Shown in pieces: positions 43,051-52,016 of a stretch of DNA of 64,000 nucleotides. The stretch covers positions 1-64,000 of the forward strand of contig NZ_AKJK01000108.1 in the NCBI RefSeq assembly GCF_000282375.1, given 5' to 3'. The notes under the pieces were generated by a model that was not told the origin of the DNA, did no database searches, and was given only the letters and a program-made list of their open reading frames with translations. Origin of the DNA: Pseudomonas sp. GM50 (GTDB lineage Bacteria > Pseudomonadota > Gammaproteobacteria > Pseudomonadales > Pseudomonadaceae). How positions within the stretch are numbered: the stretch's first letter is position 1; each line of letters starts with the position of its first letter. A program made the translations under genes and the position numbers.

Positions 43051-43668
43051 ATGATCGATGGTCCCGCCGTTTTGACAGTCTTTTTGGTTTACCTGGCCGG
43101 TGTCGTTATTCCAGGGCCAAATTTCGTTGCAGTAGTCCACAAAGCGGTGGCGGCTACGCGGTCAGAAGCTTTGGCCTTGGTAGCAGGCATCGTATTGGTC
43201 AATTTATTCTGGGCTACCTGTGCAATCGCAGGAATCGGCGTTGTATTCGCTGCGTTCCCTTGGGCGGCGCTGATCGTAAAAGTTCTGGGGGCAGCCTATC
43301 TGATGTGGTTTGGATTCGGACTGCTGCTCAAGGCCGGGAAGAGCGCGCTTGCCCCCTGTGATAATGCTGTCGTCGGTAACTTGCGGCAGTCATTCATTCA
43401 GGGGGTCGTTACAAACATTGGCAACCCGAAATCCATGGCCTTCTATGCCGCTATTTTCTCAGCGGCAGCCCCCGCCCACGTTTCACCAGGCACGTTTTTG
43501 TCGATGCTGGCGGTCGTAGTGGTGGTTTCGATGACTTGGTATGGAGTGGTCGCAATCGCTCTTTCGCAACCTGAGATCGCTTCAGCGTATCGACGGAGGA
43601 AAAAAGCTATTGATCGACTGTGCGGCGGTTTGATTTTGTCTCTGGGGATCCGTCAGCTGGTTCAATAA
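43051..43668 (+). CDS. LysE/RhtB-family amino acid exporter
   Basis: 205 aa, about six hydrophobic helices: VFLVYLAGVVIPGPNFVAVV at the start (the GPNFVAV motif is diagnostic), VAGIVLVNLFWATCAIAGIG, and QGVVTNIGNPKSMAFYAAIF (GNPK motif). ATG 43051 lies six bases after AAGGA, better placed than the overlapping ATG at 43045. Convergent with katG across a shared terminator. Confidence 0.92.
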   Translation: MIDGPAVLTVFLVYLAGVVIPGPNFVAVVHKAVAATRSEALALVAGIVLVNLFWATCAIAGIGVVFAAFPWAALIVKVLGAAYLMWFGFGLLLKAGKSALAPCDNAVVGNLRQSFIQGVVTNIGNPKSMAFYAAIFSAAAPAHVSPGTFLSMLAVVVVVSMTWYGVVAIALSQPEIASAYRRRKKAIDRLCGGLILSLGIRQLVQ

Positions 43669-43710
43669 GTCCACGATTGGGTATCTATCCTGGCCGATAG
43701 AACAGCAAAA

Positions 43711-43745
43711 AGCACAACGCCTCCACACAGGGAGGCGTTGCGGGT
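43711..43745. terminator. Bidirectional terminator between the LysE gene and katG
   Basis: AACGCCTCC (43716-43724) and GGAGGCGTT (43731-43739) form the stem. A-rich sequence before and T-rich sequence after allow use from both sides. Confidence 0.8.
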
Positions 43746-43765
43746 TTTCGGCAGTACTGCTCGCG

Positions 43766-46027
43766 TTACTTGAGATCAAACCGATCCAGATTCATCACCT
43801 TGACCCAAGCCGCAACGAAGTCTTTCACAAACTTCTCCTTCGCATCGTCGCAGGCATAGACCTCAGCCAATGCCCTCAACTGCGCATTCGAGCCAAACAC
43901 CAAATCAACACGCGTACCCGTCCATTTAAGGTCGCCGGTTTTCCGATCGCGTCCTTCAAACTCTTCATTGGCCTGCGACACCGGTTTCCATTCCACGCTC
44001 ATATCGAGCAGGTTTTTGAAGAAGTCGTTGGTCAACGCTTCCGGCTGCTTTGTGAACACCCCGTGCTGGGTTTGTCCGACGTTGGTGTTCAGCACCCGCA
44101 GGCCACCGATGAGCGCGGTCATTTCTGGCGCGGTGAGTGTCAGCAGTTGCGCCTTGTCGATCAGTAAGGCCTCGGCCGGTACGCTGTAGCGGGTTTTGAG
44201 GTAGTTACGGAAACCATCGGCGACGGGTTCGAGGAACCCGAAGGACTCGACGTCCGTTTGCTCTTGCGAGGCGTCCATCCGGCCCGGTGTGAAAGGCACC
44301 GTCACGGTCTGGCCGGCATTTTTCGCCGCTTGTTCGACGCCGACACAACCGGCCAGAACGATCAGGTCTGCCAGCGAGATTTTCTTGCCGCCGCTGTTGA
44401 ACTCGTTCTGGATGCTCTCGAGCTTCGCCAGTACGCTCGCCAGTTGCTCAGGCTGGTTGGCCTGCCAGAATTTCTGCGGGGCCAGACGCAGGCGCCCGCC
44501 GTTGGCGCCGCCGCGTTTGTCGGAGCCGCGGAAGGTGGAGGCTGCCGCCCAGGCAGTCGACACCAGTTGCGAGACCGACAGGCCGCAGGACTGGAGCTTG
44601 CCTTTGAGTGCAGCGACGTCGCTGTCGTTGACCAGGGCATGGTCGACCTTCGGAATGGGGTCTTGCCACAGGAGTTCTTCGTTGGGCATTTCCGGGCCGA
44701 GGTAGCGGGAGAGGGGGCCCATGTCGCGGTGTAGCAGCTTGAACCAGGCGCGGGCGAACGCGTCGGCCAACTGATCGGGGTTCGCCAGGAAGCGCCGTGA
44801 AATCGGCTCATAGATCGGGTCGAATCGCAGGGACAGGTCCGTGGTCAGCATGGTCGGGTTACGCCGCTTCGACGGGTCGTGAGCATCTGGAATGATGCCC
44901 GCGCCAGCACCGCCTTTCGCTGTCCACTGGTTGGCACCCGCCGGGCTCTTGGTCAGTTCCCACTCGAAGCCGAACAGGTTTTCCAGGTAGTTGTTGCTCC
45001 ACTGGGTGGGCGTGGTGGTCCAGGTCACTTCCAGGCCGCTGGTGATGGTGTCGCCGCCCTTGCCGCTGCCGAAGGTGCTCTTCCAGCCCAGGCCTTGAGC
45101 TTCGAGGCCAGCAGCTTCGGGCTCGGCACCGACGTTGTCGGCAGGGCCGGCACCGTGGGTCTTGCCGAAGGCGTGGCCACCGGCGATCAGTGCCACGGTT
45201 TCTTCGTCATTCATCGCCATGCGCCCGAAGGTCTCGCGGATGTCCACCGCAGCAGCGACCGGGTCCGGATTGCCTTCCGGGCCTTCCGGGTTGACGTAGA
45301 TCAGGCCCATTTGCACCGCGGCGAGCGGGTTTTCCAGGTTGCGTCCTCCTTCGGTACGGCTGTCCTCATTTTCCCCCGGCTCAGCAACGAGTGGGCCTTC
45401 GCCGGGTTCTTGCATGGGTTCCTTTTTGTCTTTTTCGTAGCGGGTGTCGCCGCCCAGCCACTTGTTTTCCGAGCCCCAATAGACGGACTCATCCGGTTCC
45501 CAAACGTCTGGCCGCCCGCCGGAAAAACCGAAGGTCTTGAAGCCCATGGATTCCAGCGCGACGTTACCAGTGAGGACGATCAGGTCGGCCCAGGAGATGT
45601 TGCGACCATACTTTTGCTTGATCGGCCAAAGCAGCCGGCGCGCCTTGTCGAGGCTGACGTTGTCCGGCCAACTGTTGAGCGGTGCGAAGCGCTGCTGACC
45701 GGAGCCGGCACCGCCACGACCGTCACCGACGCGGTACGTGCCGGCGGCGTGCCAGGACATGCGAATAAACAGCGGCCCATAGTGACCGAAGTCCGCAGGC
45801 CACCAGTCTTGCGAATCGGTCATCAGCGCGTGCAGGTCTTGCTTGAGCGCCTGAAAGTCCAGATTTTTGAACGCTTCGGCGTAGTTGTAGCCTTCGTCCG
45901 TGGGGTCGGACAGCCGCGAATTCTGGTGCAGGATCTTCAGGTTCAGTTGGTTCGGCCACCAATCGCGGTTCGTCGTACCACCGCCCGCGGCGGCGTGATT
46001 GAACGGGCATTTCGATTCATTTGCCAT
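43766..46027 (-). CDS. katG: Catalase-peroxidase KatG
   Basis: 753 aa, two-domain haem enzyme that destroys H2O2 by catalase and peroxidase activity. Seen: distal-site RMSWHAAGTYR (Arg, Trp, His), the covalent-adduct residues in GLIYVNPEGPEGNPDP (Tyr) and the Met in the later loop, and proximal HAFGKTHG. C-terminal duplicate domain lacks the haem ligands, as normal. I chose the ATG at 46027 (MANESKCPFNH), where KatG homology begins; an ATG nine codons earlier has no clear ribosome site. Confidence 0.95.
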   Translation of the reverse strand: MANESKCPFNHAAAGGGTTNRDWWPNQLNLKILHQNSRLSDPTDEGYNYAEAFKNLDFQALKQDLHALMTDSQDWWPADFGHYGPLFIRMSWHAAGTYRVGDGRGGAGSGQQRFAPLNSWPDNVSLDKARRLLWPIKQKYGRNISWADLIVLTGNVALESMGFKTFGFSGGRPDVWEPDESVYWGSENKWLGGDTRYEKDKKEPMQEPGEGPLVAEPGENEDSRTEGGRNLENPLAAVQMGLIYVNPEGPEGNPDPVAAAVDIRETFGRMAMNDEETVALIAGGHAFGKTHGAGPADNVGAEPEAAGLEAQGLGWKSTFGSGKGGDTITSGLEVTWTTTPTQWSNNYLENLFGFEWELTKSPAGANQWTAKGGAGAGIIPDAHDPSKRRNPTMLTTDLSLRFDPIYEPISRRFLANPDQLADAFARAWFKLLHRDMGPLSRYLGPEMPNEELLWQDPIPKVDHALVNDSDVAALKGKLQSCGLSVSQLVSTAWAAASTFRGSDKRGGANGGRLRLAPQKFWQANQPEQLASVLAKLESIQNEFNSGGKKISLADLIVLAGCVGVEQAAKNAGQTVTVPFTPGRMDASQEQTDVESFGFLEPVADGFRNYLKTRYSVPAEALLIDKAQLLTLTAPEMTALIGGLRVLNTNVGQTQHGVFTKQPEALTNDFFKNLLDMSVEWKPVSQANEEFEGRDRKTGDLKWTGTRVDLVFGSNAQLRALAEVYACDDAKEKFVKDFVAAWVKVMNLDRFDLK

Positions 46028-46081
46028 GTGTGCACTACCTTTGGTCGTATTCATCCGGCTATCCGGCCCGGGGTGGGCGTT

Positions 46082-46563
46082 AAATAGCGACGAGTGAAAT
46101 CAATGACATAGGCTGCAGCCGTTCGATCAACCGATCGTTGTGGTCACACGGGAAATCTGGATAGCAGCAATCGAGTTGCCTGTACGGTGGCCCACGGCAA
46201 GCCTAGTACGCTTCTGACTCATTCGTGTTTTTTATCAAGTCTCAACCGGCCGGCTCACGCCAGCGCTCCAGTAAGGTTAGACGCCTATAAAGCAGTCAGC
46301 TAATAGGTGGAGTATTGGGGGGTGATAGGCATTTTCTTTTATCTGGCCCGTCGCAATCGTTTCCAGAGCATGAATTTTCGGTGAGTGTTTTGGCCTCTTC
46401 GCGGGCAAGCCTCGCTCCTACAGACTGTGTGAGAGCGAGGCTTGCCCGCGAAGACGGCAGCCCAGACACAGCCGCTCTCGGCTCAACCCAAATTCCATTA
46501 TTCGCCAAACGGTATCGTATGATGAGCCCCTTCCATCGACGCCCACCCAAGGACCCTTACCCG
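46082..46563. repeat. katG upstream region with a 21-bp hairpin REP pair
   Basis: 46397-46417 and 46433-46453 are perfect inverted repeats (CTTCGCGGGCAAGCCTCGC core) around a 15-base loop, a typical Pseudomonas REP pair. The remainder should hold the katG promoter; I could not read a clear OxyR site. No further gene supported. Confidence 0.75.
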
Positions 46564-46935
46564 ATGTCTTTAAGCAAACGCGATCAGGCCCATATCGAAC
46601 GTCGCCTGGTCGCCACCCTGACCGAGGCGTGTGAAACCGCCAAAGCGGAAATAGTCGGGTTCTGCTGGCTGACCCACGAGATCGACTACGCAGTCTTTCC
46701 TTCCAGCCTGCGGGTGATCTGGGTGTTCGATACGCAGGCCAACAAGGCTCAGGCGCTGGCGAGCGGGCAGGGCGAGCGCATGGTCGAACTGACGGCCGTG
46801 GCATTAAGTGAAGCGGATGTTCTCGTCAGCCCGGTAGCGGCCCATGTGCAGTTCGATTCTGAAGAACAATGTCAGCGCACCCATGCCGGCAACTGGCAGC
46901 AACGCCTGGCGCCCAAGCGCTCGACGCGGGGTTGA
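46564..46935 (+). CDS. Conserved hypothetical protein (often labelled Fis-family regulator)
   Basis: 123 aa. KRDQAHIERRLVATLTEACE, WLTHEIDYAVFPSSLRVIWV and TAVALSEADVLVSPVAAHVQ are features of a conserved Pseudomonas protein sometimes labelled Fis-like; I see no HTH that justifies the name. ATG 46564 begins the conserved part. The DUF1289 gene starts 3 bp after the stop, so the two form an operon. Confidence 0.65.
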   Translation: MSLSKRDQAHIERRLVATLTEACETAKAEIVGFCWLTHEIDYAVFPSSLRVIWVFDTQANKAQALASGQGERMVELTAVALSEADVLVSPVAAHVQFDSEEQCQRTHAGNWQQRLAPKRSTRG

Positions 46936-46938
46936 AAC

Positions 46939-47121
46939 GTGGCCAAGGATATCGAAAATCCGTGTATTTCCATTTGCCAGCTGAGTGGTGAGCTGTGTGT
47001 CAGTTGTGGCCGCACCAAGGACGACATCAGAAAATGGAAGCGTATGAAGCGTCCGGAAAAAATGGCGGCGGCGCAACGCGCGAGTTTGCGGTTGAAGGGG
47101 CTGCAGAAGAGGAAGGTTTGA
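46939..47121 (+). CDS. DUF1289 (Cys-rich Fe-S-like) protein
   Basis: 60 aa from a GTG. The DUF1289 pattern is complete: NPCISICQLSGELCVSCGRT with four cysteines, then KWKRMKRPEKMAA. A role in redox or metal binding is suspected for the family. Co-transcribed with the preceding gene. Confidence 0.85.
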   Translation: MAKDIENPCISICQLSGELCVSCGRTKDDIRKWKRMKRPEKMAAAQRASLRLKGLQKRKV

Positions 47122-47148
47122 GGGCAATGCCAGTTGGGTCGAATGCGA

Positions 47149-47182
47149 CCCTGTAGCAGCAGGCTTCGCCAGCTGCTACAGG
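47149..47182. repeat. REP-type hairpin
   Basis: CCTGTAGCAGC and GCTGCTACAGG pair (one internal mismatch) around GGCTTCGCC. Lies between convergent genes and may also act as a terminator. Confidence 0.7.
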
Positions 47183-47214
47183 GGGGCTAGCAAGCAGCGC
47201 AGCGATTTCACTCG

Positions 47215-47772
47215 TTACCCCCCAAGATTGATTTCACGGATCAAATCATCGACGGCGGCGAGCATGAACCCGATTGTTGTTTCATCGACGAATTTGCCGT
47301 CCTCGATCTTTTGAGTGACGTGGGGAATGACGATTTGCGGGCGGGAGATCACCCTGGAAAGAGTGGCCGATAACGTCTCTCGGAGTTGAGACTGGGCGCG
47401 CACCCCGCCGAGCACGCCGGGTGACGAAGTCATGATCAGCACGGGTTTGTTTTTCAGGGGTGAATCGAAGCCGGGACGGGAAGCCCAATCCAGCGCATTT
47501 TTCAAAACGCCAGAGGTGCCGTAGTTGTATTCGGGCGAGCAGATGATCAAACCATCGGCATGTGTAATGGCCTCTTTCAGAGCGGCCACCGATGCTGGCA
47601 GCGCCTCTGCTTCGAGATCACTGTTGTACAACGGGATATCGTTCAGAGTGAAGAGACTCATCTCTGCCTGATCACCCAATCGCGAGGCAAGTGCCTTGAG
47701 TACCGCCGTATTCGTTGACTGTGAACGCAGGCTGCCGGAGATACCGAGCAGACGATGAACGAGCGTGTCCAT
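47215..47772 (-). CDS. NADPH-dependent FMN reductase
   Basis: 185-aa flavodoxin-like enzyme. The phosphate-binding loop LLGISGSLRSQSTNTAVLKA and the SPEYNYGTSGVLKNALDWAS segment are typical of FMN/chromate/azo reductases of this family, which use NADPH to reduce FMN, quinones or chromate. ATG 47772 has AAGGA upstream. It stands alone, with a REP pair behind it. Confidence 0.92.
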   Translation of the reverse strand: MDTLVHRLLGISGSLRSQSTNTAVLKALASRLGDQAEMSLFTLNDIPLYNSDLEAEALPASVAALKEAITHADGLIICSPEYNYGTSGVLKNALDWASRPGFDSPLKNKPVLIMTSSPGVLGGVRAQSQLRETLSATLSRVISRPQIVIPHVTQKIEDGKFVDETTIGFMLAAVDDLIREINLGG

Positions 47773-47853
47773 AAAAATCCTTAACCCGGAGAAATAAAAA
47801 AAGGGGGGCTACAACTTGATGTCAGTCAGTTAAGGACTTGAACACCGCAGCCC

Positions 47854-47946
47854 CTGTGGGAGCGAGCCTGCTCGCGATAGCGGCGGGTCAGTCAACATTG
47901 ATGCTGAATGTACCGCCATCATCGCGAGCAGGCTCGCTCCCACAAG
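47854..47946. repeat. REP pair (BIME-like)
   Basis: CTGTGGGAGCGAGCCTGCTC at 47854 and its inverse at 47917-47946 bracket about 33 bp, forming a long hairpin. Confidence 0.85.
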
Positions 47947-47977
47947 TTTGCGCACTGACAGGCATTAGGGTTACCCA

Positions 47978-48523
47978 TCAGGTTTTCTCTGGACGCGACG
48001 TACCAATCATCACAAAAAGTGCTCGGGCAACCCGGTCACTTTTGTTGCGCCATGCGTGCCGGGTGCCATTCTGGATCACGATCTCGCCTGCTTTTACCAG
48101 ACGACTCTCACCGTTATCCAGCTCCAGCCACATTTCACCCTCCAGAATGATTCCGTAATCGATAGTGGGGGTGGTGTGCATGCCCGGATTATCCGCTTCA
48201 AAGCTTTCGAACAAGCCAGGCAATGCGGCGCCCAGTTCCTCATAGACCCGGACGCCATCGACGGGGTTCTGCATGACGGTGTCAGGCGGAAAATCATACA
48301 TGGCGATACTTGTGCCTCCCTGAGGAGGAATCAGCGATGCGTAATCCAGCGTGGGATCGCGTTCCTGTTCAAGGAGCGCAGGATTGGCGGGAGTGGTCCA
48401 CAGCTGTGCCATCGCGTGCCCCGGGATTGAGGCAAAGGATTGCGCCCTTGGGGCATAGTCGTCTGAAACGAACACGGAATTCCCTTGTTCGTCGTGGCCG
48501 GTCACGATTCTTCTTATCTTCAT
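47978..48523 (-). CDS. Cupin-domain protein
   Basis: 181 aa with a C-terminal cupin barrel: MHTTPTIDYGIILEGEMWLE (motif 1) and GEIVIQNGTRHAWRNKSDRV (motif 2, His). The N-terminal 90 residues (TGHDEQGNSVFVSDDYAP) match the family that accompanies 3-hydroxyphenylpropionate-type catabolism in several Proteobacteria. It is leftward and lies near the aromatic-type catabolic genes; a role as small isomerase, oxygenase or sensor is possible. Confidence 0.85.
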   Translation of the reverse strand: MKIRRIVTGHDEQGNSVFVSDDYAPRAQSFASIPGHAMAQLWTTPANPALLEQERDPTLDYASLIPPQGGTSIAMYDFPPDTVMQNPVDGVRVYEELGAALPGLFESFEADNPGMHTTPTIDYGIILEGEMWLELDNGESRLVKAGEIVIQNGTRHAWRNKSDRVARALFVMIGTSRPEKT

Positions 48524-48581
48524 TCTGGATTACTCAAAGAGGCAGCGAGGGAGGGGGAACCGCTCCGCTCGCTGTGTTTTA

Positions 48582-49697
48582 TCAAGGACAGATCACGTAG
48601 TTGCTGAAGCCGCCGTGGCGGTTTTCGATACCGGTGATCGCGTTGTTGACGTCTTCCAGACTGAAGGCCGTGTTTTCGAAGAATGAGAGATCCAGTACTC
48701 CCGATTCAACCATGTCAGCCATGTCCTGGCCTTGCCCTGTCGTGAACCAGGCCGAGCCGCTGATCTGGACATCGTTGTCCATGATCCAGTGAAGGTCGAT
48801 GGGGACATCACCGGCGATGGCGCCGACGTTGACCAGGTGCCCGCCGCGGTTAAGGGATTTAAGCGCTTGAGTCAGGGTCTCGTGTGGTGCGCCGGGGCCC
48901 AGGGCATCAATGACGACATCGACACCTTCGCCGTGGGTGATTTCACTGACCCACTGGTTAGTCGGGACGGTACCGAGGGTGTGGATTTCGATCCGGCCCG
49001 GGGCCGCCAGGTCTTTTACCTTTTGGAACAGGTCCTGGTTCCTGGCGGTGCCGAGGATTTTACGAACGCCCATGGCCAGCGCCAGGGCGACAGCACCCAG
49101 GCCGAGTGTGCCGCTGATCCCGTTGATCAGCACGGTGCTGCCGGGACCGACGTTGGCCTTGATCAATGCTTTATAGGCGGTGCCCAGATAGCCCAGGCGT
49201 GCGGCGGTCTCGAAGCTGATGTTGTCGGGCAGTTTGACCAGGCTGTATTGCGGGGCAGGGATGTACTCGCACAGACCGCCGTAAGGGTAGTCTTCGAACA
49301 TGCGCGGGCTTTTGGCGGTGAACCCGAAGTAACCGTTGAAGGTATAGGCGCTGCAGGCAATGGTGTTGCCCGCGCGGCAGGCCCGGCATGAGCCGCAGTG
49401 CCGACCCGGGTTCACATAAACCCGGTCACCGACCTTGAAGTCATAGACCTGGGCGCCGACGGCTTCGACGACCCCGGCAGGGTCAAGTCCGAAAATGGCA
49501 GGCAGCTTGGGCAAAGGGCTCTGCGGGAACCATTTGACCCAGTTGGTCAGAATGTTGTGAAGGTTCGGGACGATCCCGCACGCCTTGACCTTGACCAGCA
49601 CCTCGGTCGGGCGAATTTCGGGCACGGGCACTTGCTCGATGACCATGGGTTTACCGCCTTCATACAGACGTGCGGCGCGCATAGTTTTTGTAGTCAT
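48582..49697 (-). CDS. Zinc-dependent alcohol dehydrogenase family protein (MDR)
   Basis: 371 aa. Catalytic zinc: Cys in VKACGIVPNLHNIL and the CGSCRACRAGNTIAC structural-zinc cluster; NAD-binding STVLINGISGTLGLGAVALA. It begins at ATG 49697 (MTTKTMRAARL), with a ribosome site GGAGAAG just upstream. It is leftward; the AA_synth gene follows it upstream. Oxidises an alcohol intermediate or reverses carbonyl reduction. Confidence 0.9.
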   Translation of the reverse strand: MTTKTMRAARLYEGGKPMVIEQVPVPEIRPTEVLVKVKACGIVPNLHNILTNWVKWFPQSPLPKLPAIFGLDPAGVVEAVGAQVYDFKVGDRVYVNPGRHCGSCRACRAGNTIACSAYTFNGYFGFTAKSPRMFEDYPYGGLCEYIPAPQYSLVKLPDNISFETAARLGYLGTAYKALIKANVGPGSTVLINGISGTLGLGAVALALAMGVRKILGTARNQDLFQKVKDLAAPGRIEIHTLGTVPTNQWVSEITHGEGVDVVIDALGPGAPHETLTQALKSLNRGGHLVNVGAIAGDVPIDLHWIMDNDVQISGSAWFTTGQGQDMADMVESGVLDLSFFENTAFSLEDVNNAITGIENRHGGFSNYVICP

Positions 49698-49767
49698 GAT
49701 CTTCTCCAACACACATATTGTTTTTGTAGTGGTACGTAACCCTGGAGCACGCTTTAAACCCTGAACC

Positions 49768-50349
49768 TTAACGCAGCCCGTCTTCGCCCTTCACATCGGC
49801 GGCAGCCAGACCGCCCAGCCGTGCATGAATCCGGCCTCCGGTGGCCATCGCCAGACCAAAAGCGATTTCGCCGCGACGGGGCCCGTCCCATACCGTCATT
49901 TCAGCCACACCGAAGTGGCTGCGAACATAGGCCGCCTGGATATGCCCGAGCGGGATCATCACCCGGCAACCGGGGCCGCCGATGGTTTTGCCCGCCGGAA
50001 CAATCGCCTTCGGATTGCCGAGCGCTTCACGCATTGCCCAGCCACCGGCTTCGTGCCAGACCGCGCCGTGTTCCAGTTCACCGTCTTCACCGACGATTGC
50101 ACCTTTGCCATAGGCCTGCACGTGTTGGGCACCGCCCAGCGCGTGGATCAGTCGCTCGGACAGCTCTGCGCCGAGCCCCCTCAATTCCTGCATGAACGGC
50201 AGCAGGTCTTCTACATATTTACCCGCGTAGGGGTTGGCGACCACGGCGGTGGCGACCGCGATCCTCAGTGGGACCGACGAGCGAGGCCCGCCTTCGTGGA
50301 ACACTTCTTCGATGTCCAGTTTTACCTTACGAACCATCACAAGCGACAT
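49768..50349 (-). CDS. Amino acid synthesis family protein (AmtA/DUF1185 type)
   Basis: 193 aa of the AA_synth family. VPLRIAVATAVVANPYAGKY near the N-terminus, GKGAIVGEDGELEHGAVWHE in the middle and the closing GGLAAADVKGEDGLR are characteristic. The function is only loosely known (members turn up in catabolic clusters with FAH and dehydrogenase genes). Divergent from the FAH gene at 50476; TTGTGCA-type sites lie in the gap. Confidence 0.85.
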   Translation of the reverse strand: MSLVMVRKVKLDIEEVFHEGGPRSSVPLRIAVATAVVANPYAGKYVEDLLPFMQELRGLGAELSERLIHALGGAQHVQAYGKGAIVGEDGELEHGAVWHEAGGWAMREALGNPKAIVPAGKTIGGPGCRVMIPLGHIQAAYVRSHFGVAEMTVWDGPRRGEIAFGLAMATGGRIHARLGGLAAADVKGEDGLR

Positions 50350-50446
50350 GCCTAACCTCCAGAACCGTGAGCTTTATGCAGCTCGTTATTTTTTTAAACC
50401 GGCCTTTTGCATTATGCATTTAATGATGTATGGTGCAAGAAATTAG

Positions 50447-50463
50447 TTTTTGTGCATAAAAAA
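50447..50463. promoter_or_regulatory. Candidate operator of the cluster regulator
   Basis: TTTTTGTGCATAAAAAA in the gap between the divergent AA_synth and FAH genes. Its core recurs at 54649 (TTGTGCATGAA) and 54842 (TTGTGCACAAA). A GntR/FCD-type regulator gene lies in the same region. Confidence 0.5.
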
Positions 50464-50475
50464 CAGGAGAAGAAC

Positions 50476-51327
50476 ATGAAGCTGATTTCGTACCGTAAAG
50501 AAGGAAAGGCCCATTTCGGCGCCGTGTCGGGTGACGGGGTCGTTGAGCTGACCCGTCGTTTTGCGCAGGTTCCGGATCTCGCATCCTTTCTGGCCAATCC
50601 GTTGTTAGTACAGGAGGCGCGTAAAGTCGTAGAGACTGTCCAGCCCGATTACCCGTTTTCAAGCATTCAACTGGAGTCGGTCATACCCAATCCCGGCAAG
50701 GTGATTTGTGTGGGGATCAACTATGTGGCGCACGCCGAAGAGGCGGGCCGAAAGGTTGGGGAATTCCCGGTGATTTTCCAGCGTTTTGCCGAAACCCTGC
50801 TTCCCCACGGCGAGCCGCTGGTGAGGCCTCAGGTGTCAGAGCAATTTGACTTCGAAGCCGAGCTGGCCGTGGTGATCGGGAAGGGCGGCGCGCACATCGA
50901 TCCTGCCGATGCAATGGATCACGTCGCGGGTTACACCTGCTTCAACGATGCCAGTGTTCGCGATTGGCAGTTCCATACGCACCAGTACGGCATGGGCAAG
51001 ACCTTCAGAAAAACCGGCGCGTTGGGCCCATGGGTCATTCCAGCGTCGGAAATTCCCGATTACCGTAAGCTGGTGGTACGGGGTGTACTCAATGGCGAGC
51101 AATTGCAGGAAGGCAGCCTTTCAGAATTGGCATTCGACATTCCGCATTTGATTTCGTATGTGTCGAAAGCGCTTCCATGGAACCCGGGCGACATTCTGGC
51201 AACCGGTACGCCGAGCGGGATCGGCTTCAAGAGAAATCCACCGATTTTCCTGAAACCCGGTGATGTATTCGAAGTGGTCATCACCGAGATCGGGACGCTA
51301 TCGAACGGCGTGATTGACGAAGCCTAA
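50476..51327 (+). CDS. Fumarylacetoacetate hydrolase (FAH) family protein
   Basis: 283 aa. GKVICVGINYVAHAEEAGRK, QFDFEAELAVVIGKGG, YTCFNDASVRDWQFHTHQYG and DILATGTPSGIGFKRNPPIF are the FAH hallmarks. In aromatic meta-cleavage pathways such enzymes split acylpyruvates or decarboxylate 2-oxo-acids with a metal ion. AGGAG six bases before ATG 50476. First of three co-oriented catabolic genes (FAH, VOC, hydroxylase). Confidence 0.93.
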   Translation: MKLISYRKEGKAHFGAVSGDGVVELTRRFAQVPDLASFLANPLLVQEARKVVETVQPDYPFSSIQLESVIPNPGKVICVGINYVAHAEEAGRKVGEFPVIFQRFAETLLPHGEPLVRPQVSEQFDFEAELAVVIGKGGAHIDPADAMDHVAGYTCFNDASVRDWQFHTHQYGMGKTFRKTGALGPWVIPASEIPDYRKLVVRGVLNGEQLQEGSLSELAFDIPHLISYVSKALPWNPGDILATGTPSGIGFKRNPPIFLKPGDVFEVVITEIGTLSNGVIDEA

Positions 51328-51367
51328 GCGTTGTCCTCTACACAATCATAAAAACCGGAGGTTCCAA

Positions 51368-51928
51368 ATGCCCGCCTTACCGACCATCAATTTCACCCAC
51401 ACCGGCGTGTTTTGCGCAGACCTCGATCGTATGGTCGATTTCTACTGCCGCACCTTGGGCTTTATCGTCAGCGACAAGGGCGTGGCCTCGACCGGTCATC
51501 GTCTGTTCTTCATGACGCAGAACCCGGAACTGCATCACCAGGTCGTGCTGTTTGACGGCAAACCTGTTGACCTGCCATTCAACCCGATCAATCAATTGTC
51601 GTTTCTGCTCAATTCCCTGGACGACTTGAAGACTTACTACCAATTCGCCAAAAAAAGCGGCATCGAAGGGGTTGTCCAGGTGGATCACGGGAACGCCTGG
51701 TCGATCTACTTCAAAGATCCTGAAGGCAACCCCATCGAAATGTATGTCGATGCGCCTTTCTACACCGCTCAACCCTGCAAGGAGCCGCTTGATCTCGAAC
51801 TGCCGACCGAGGTCATCCTGGCCCAGACCGAAGCCATGTGTAAGCGCCGTCCCGGTTTCCAGACGCGAGAGCAGTGGATGGATTCCATTCGGGCGAAGAT
51901 CGCCGAGCAGCGGGTTCGAATCGGCTGA
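51368..51928 (+). CDS. VOC family protein (extradiol dioxygenase-like)
   Basis: 186 aa. NFTHTGVFCADLDRMVDFYC begins the module with a candidate metal His; VQVDHGNAWSIYFKDPEGNP then IEMYVDAPF ends with the ligand Glu. It lies between FAH and an aromatic hydroxylase, so ring cleavage or a related step is likely (inference). GGAGG precedes ATG 51368. Confidence 0.85.
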   Translation: MPALPTINFTHTGVFCADLDRMVDFYCRTLGFIVSDKGVASTGHRLFFMTQNPELHHQVVLFDGKPVDLPFNPINQLSFLLNSLDDLKTYYQFAKKSGIEGVVQVDHGNAWSIYFKDPEGNPIEMYVDAPFYTAQPCKEPLDLELPTEVILAQTEAMCKRRPGFQTREQWMDSIRAKIAEQRVRIG

Positions 51929-52016
51929 TGGTTGTTGAGGTCTGGTTGATGGGCGTGCACAAGCCCGTTCATCAACCAGAAGTCACACGGGATAAAAACA
52001 AAAAGCGGAGTAGACG

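Noticed and set aside
44879..46087. 402-codon rightward open frame opposite katG
   Set aside because: Shadow frame; katG motifs are complete on the other strand.
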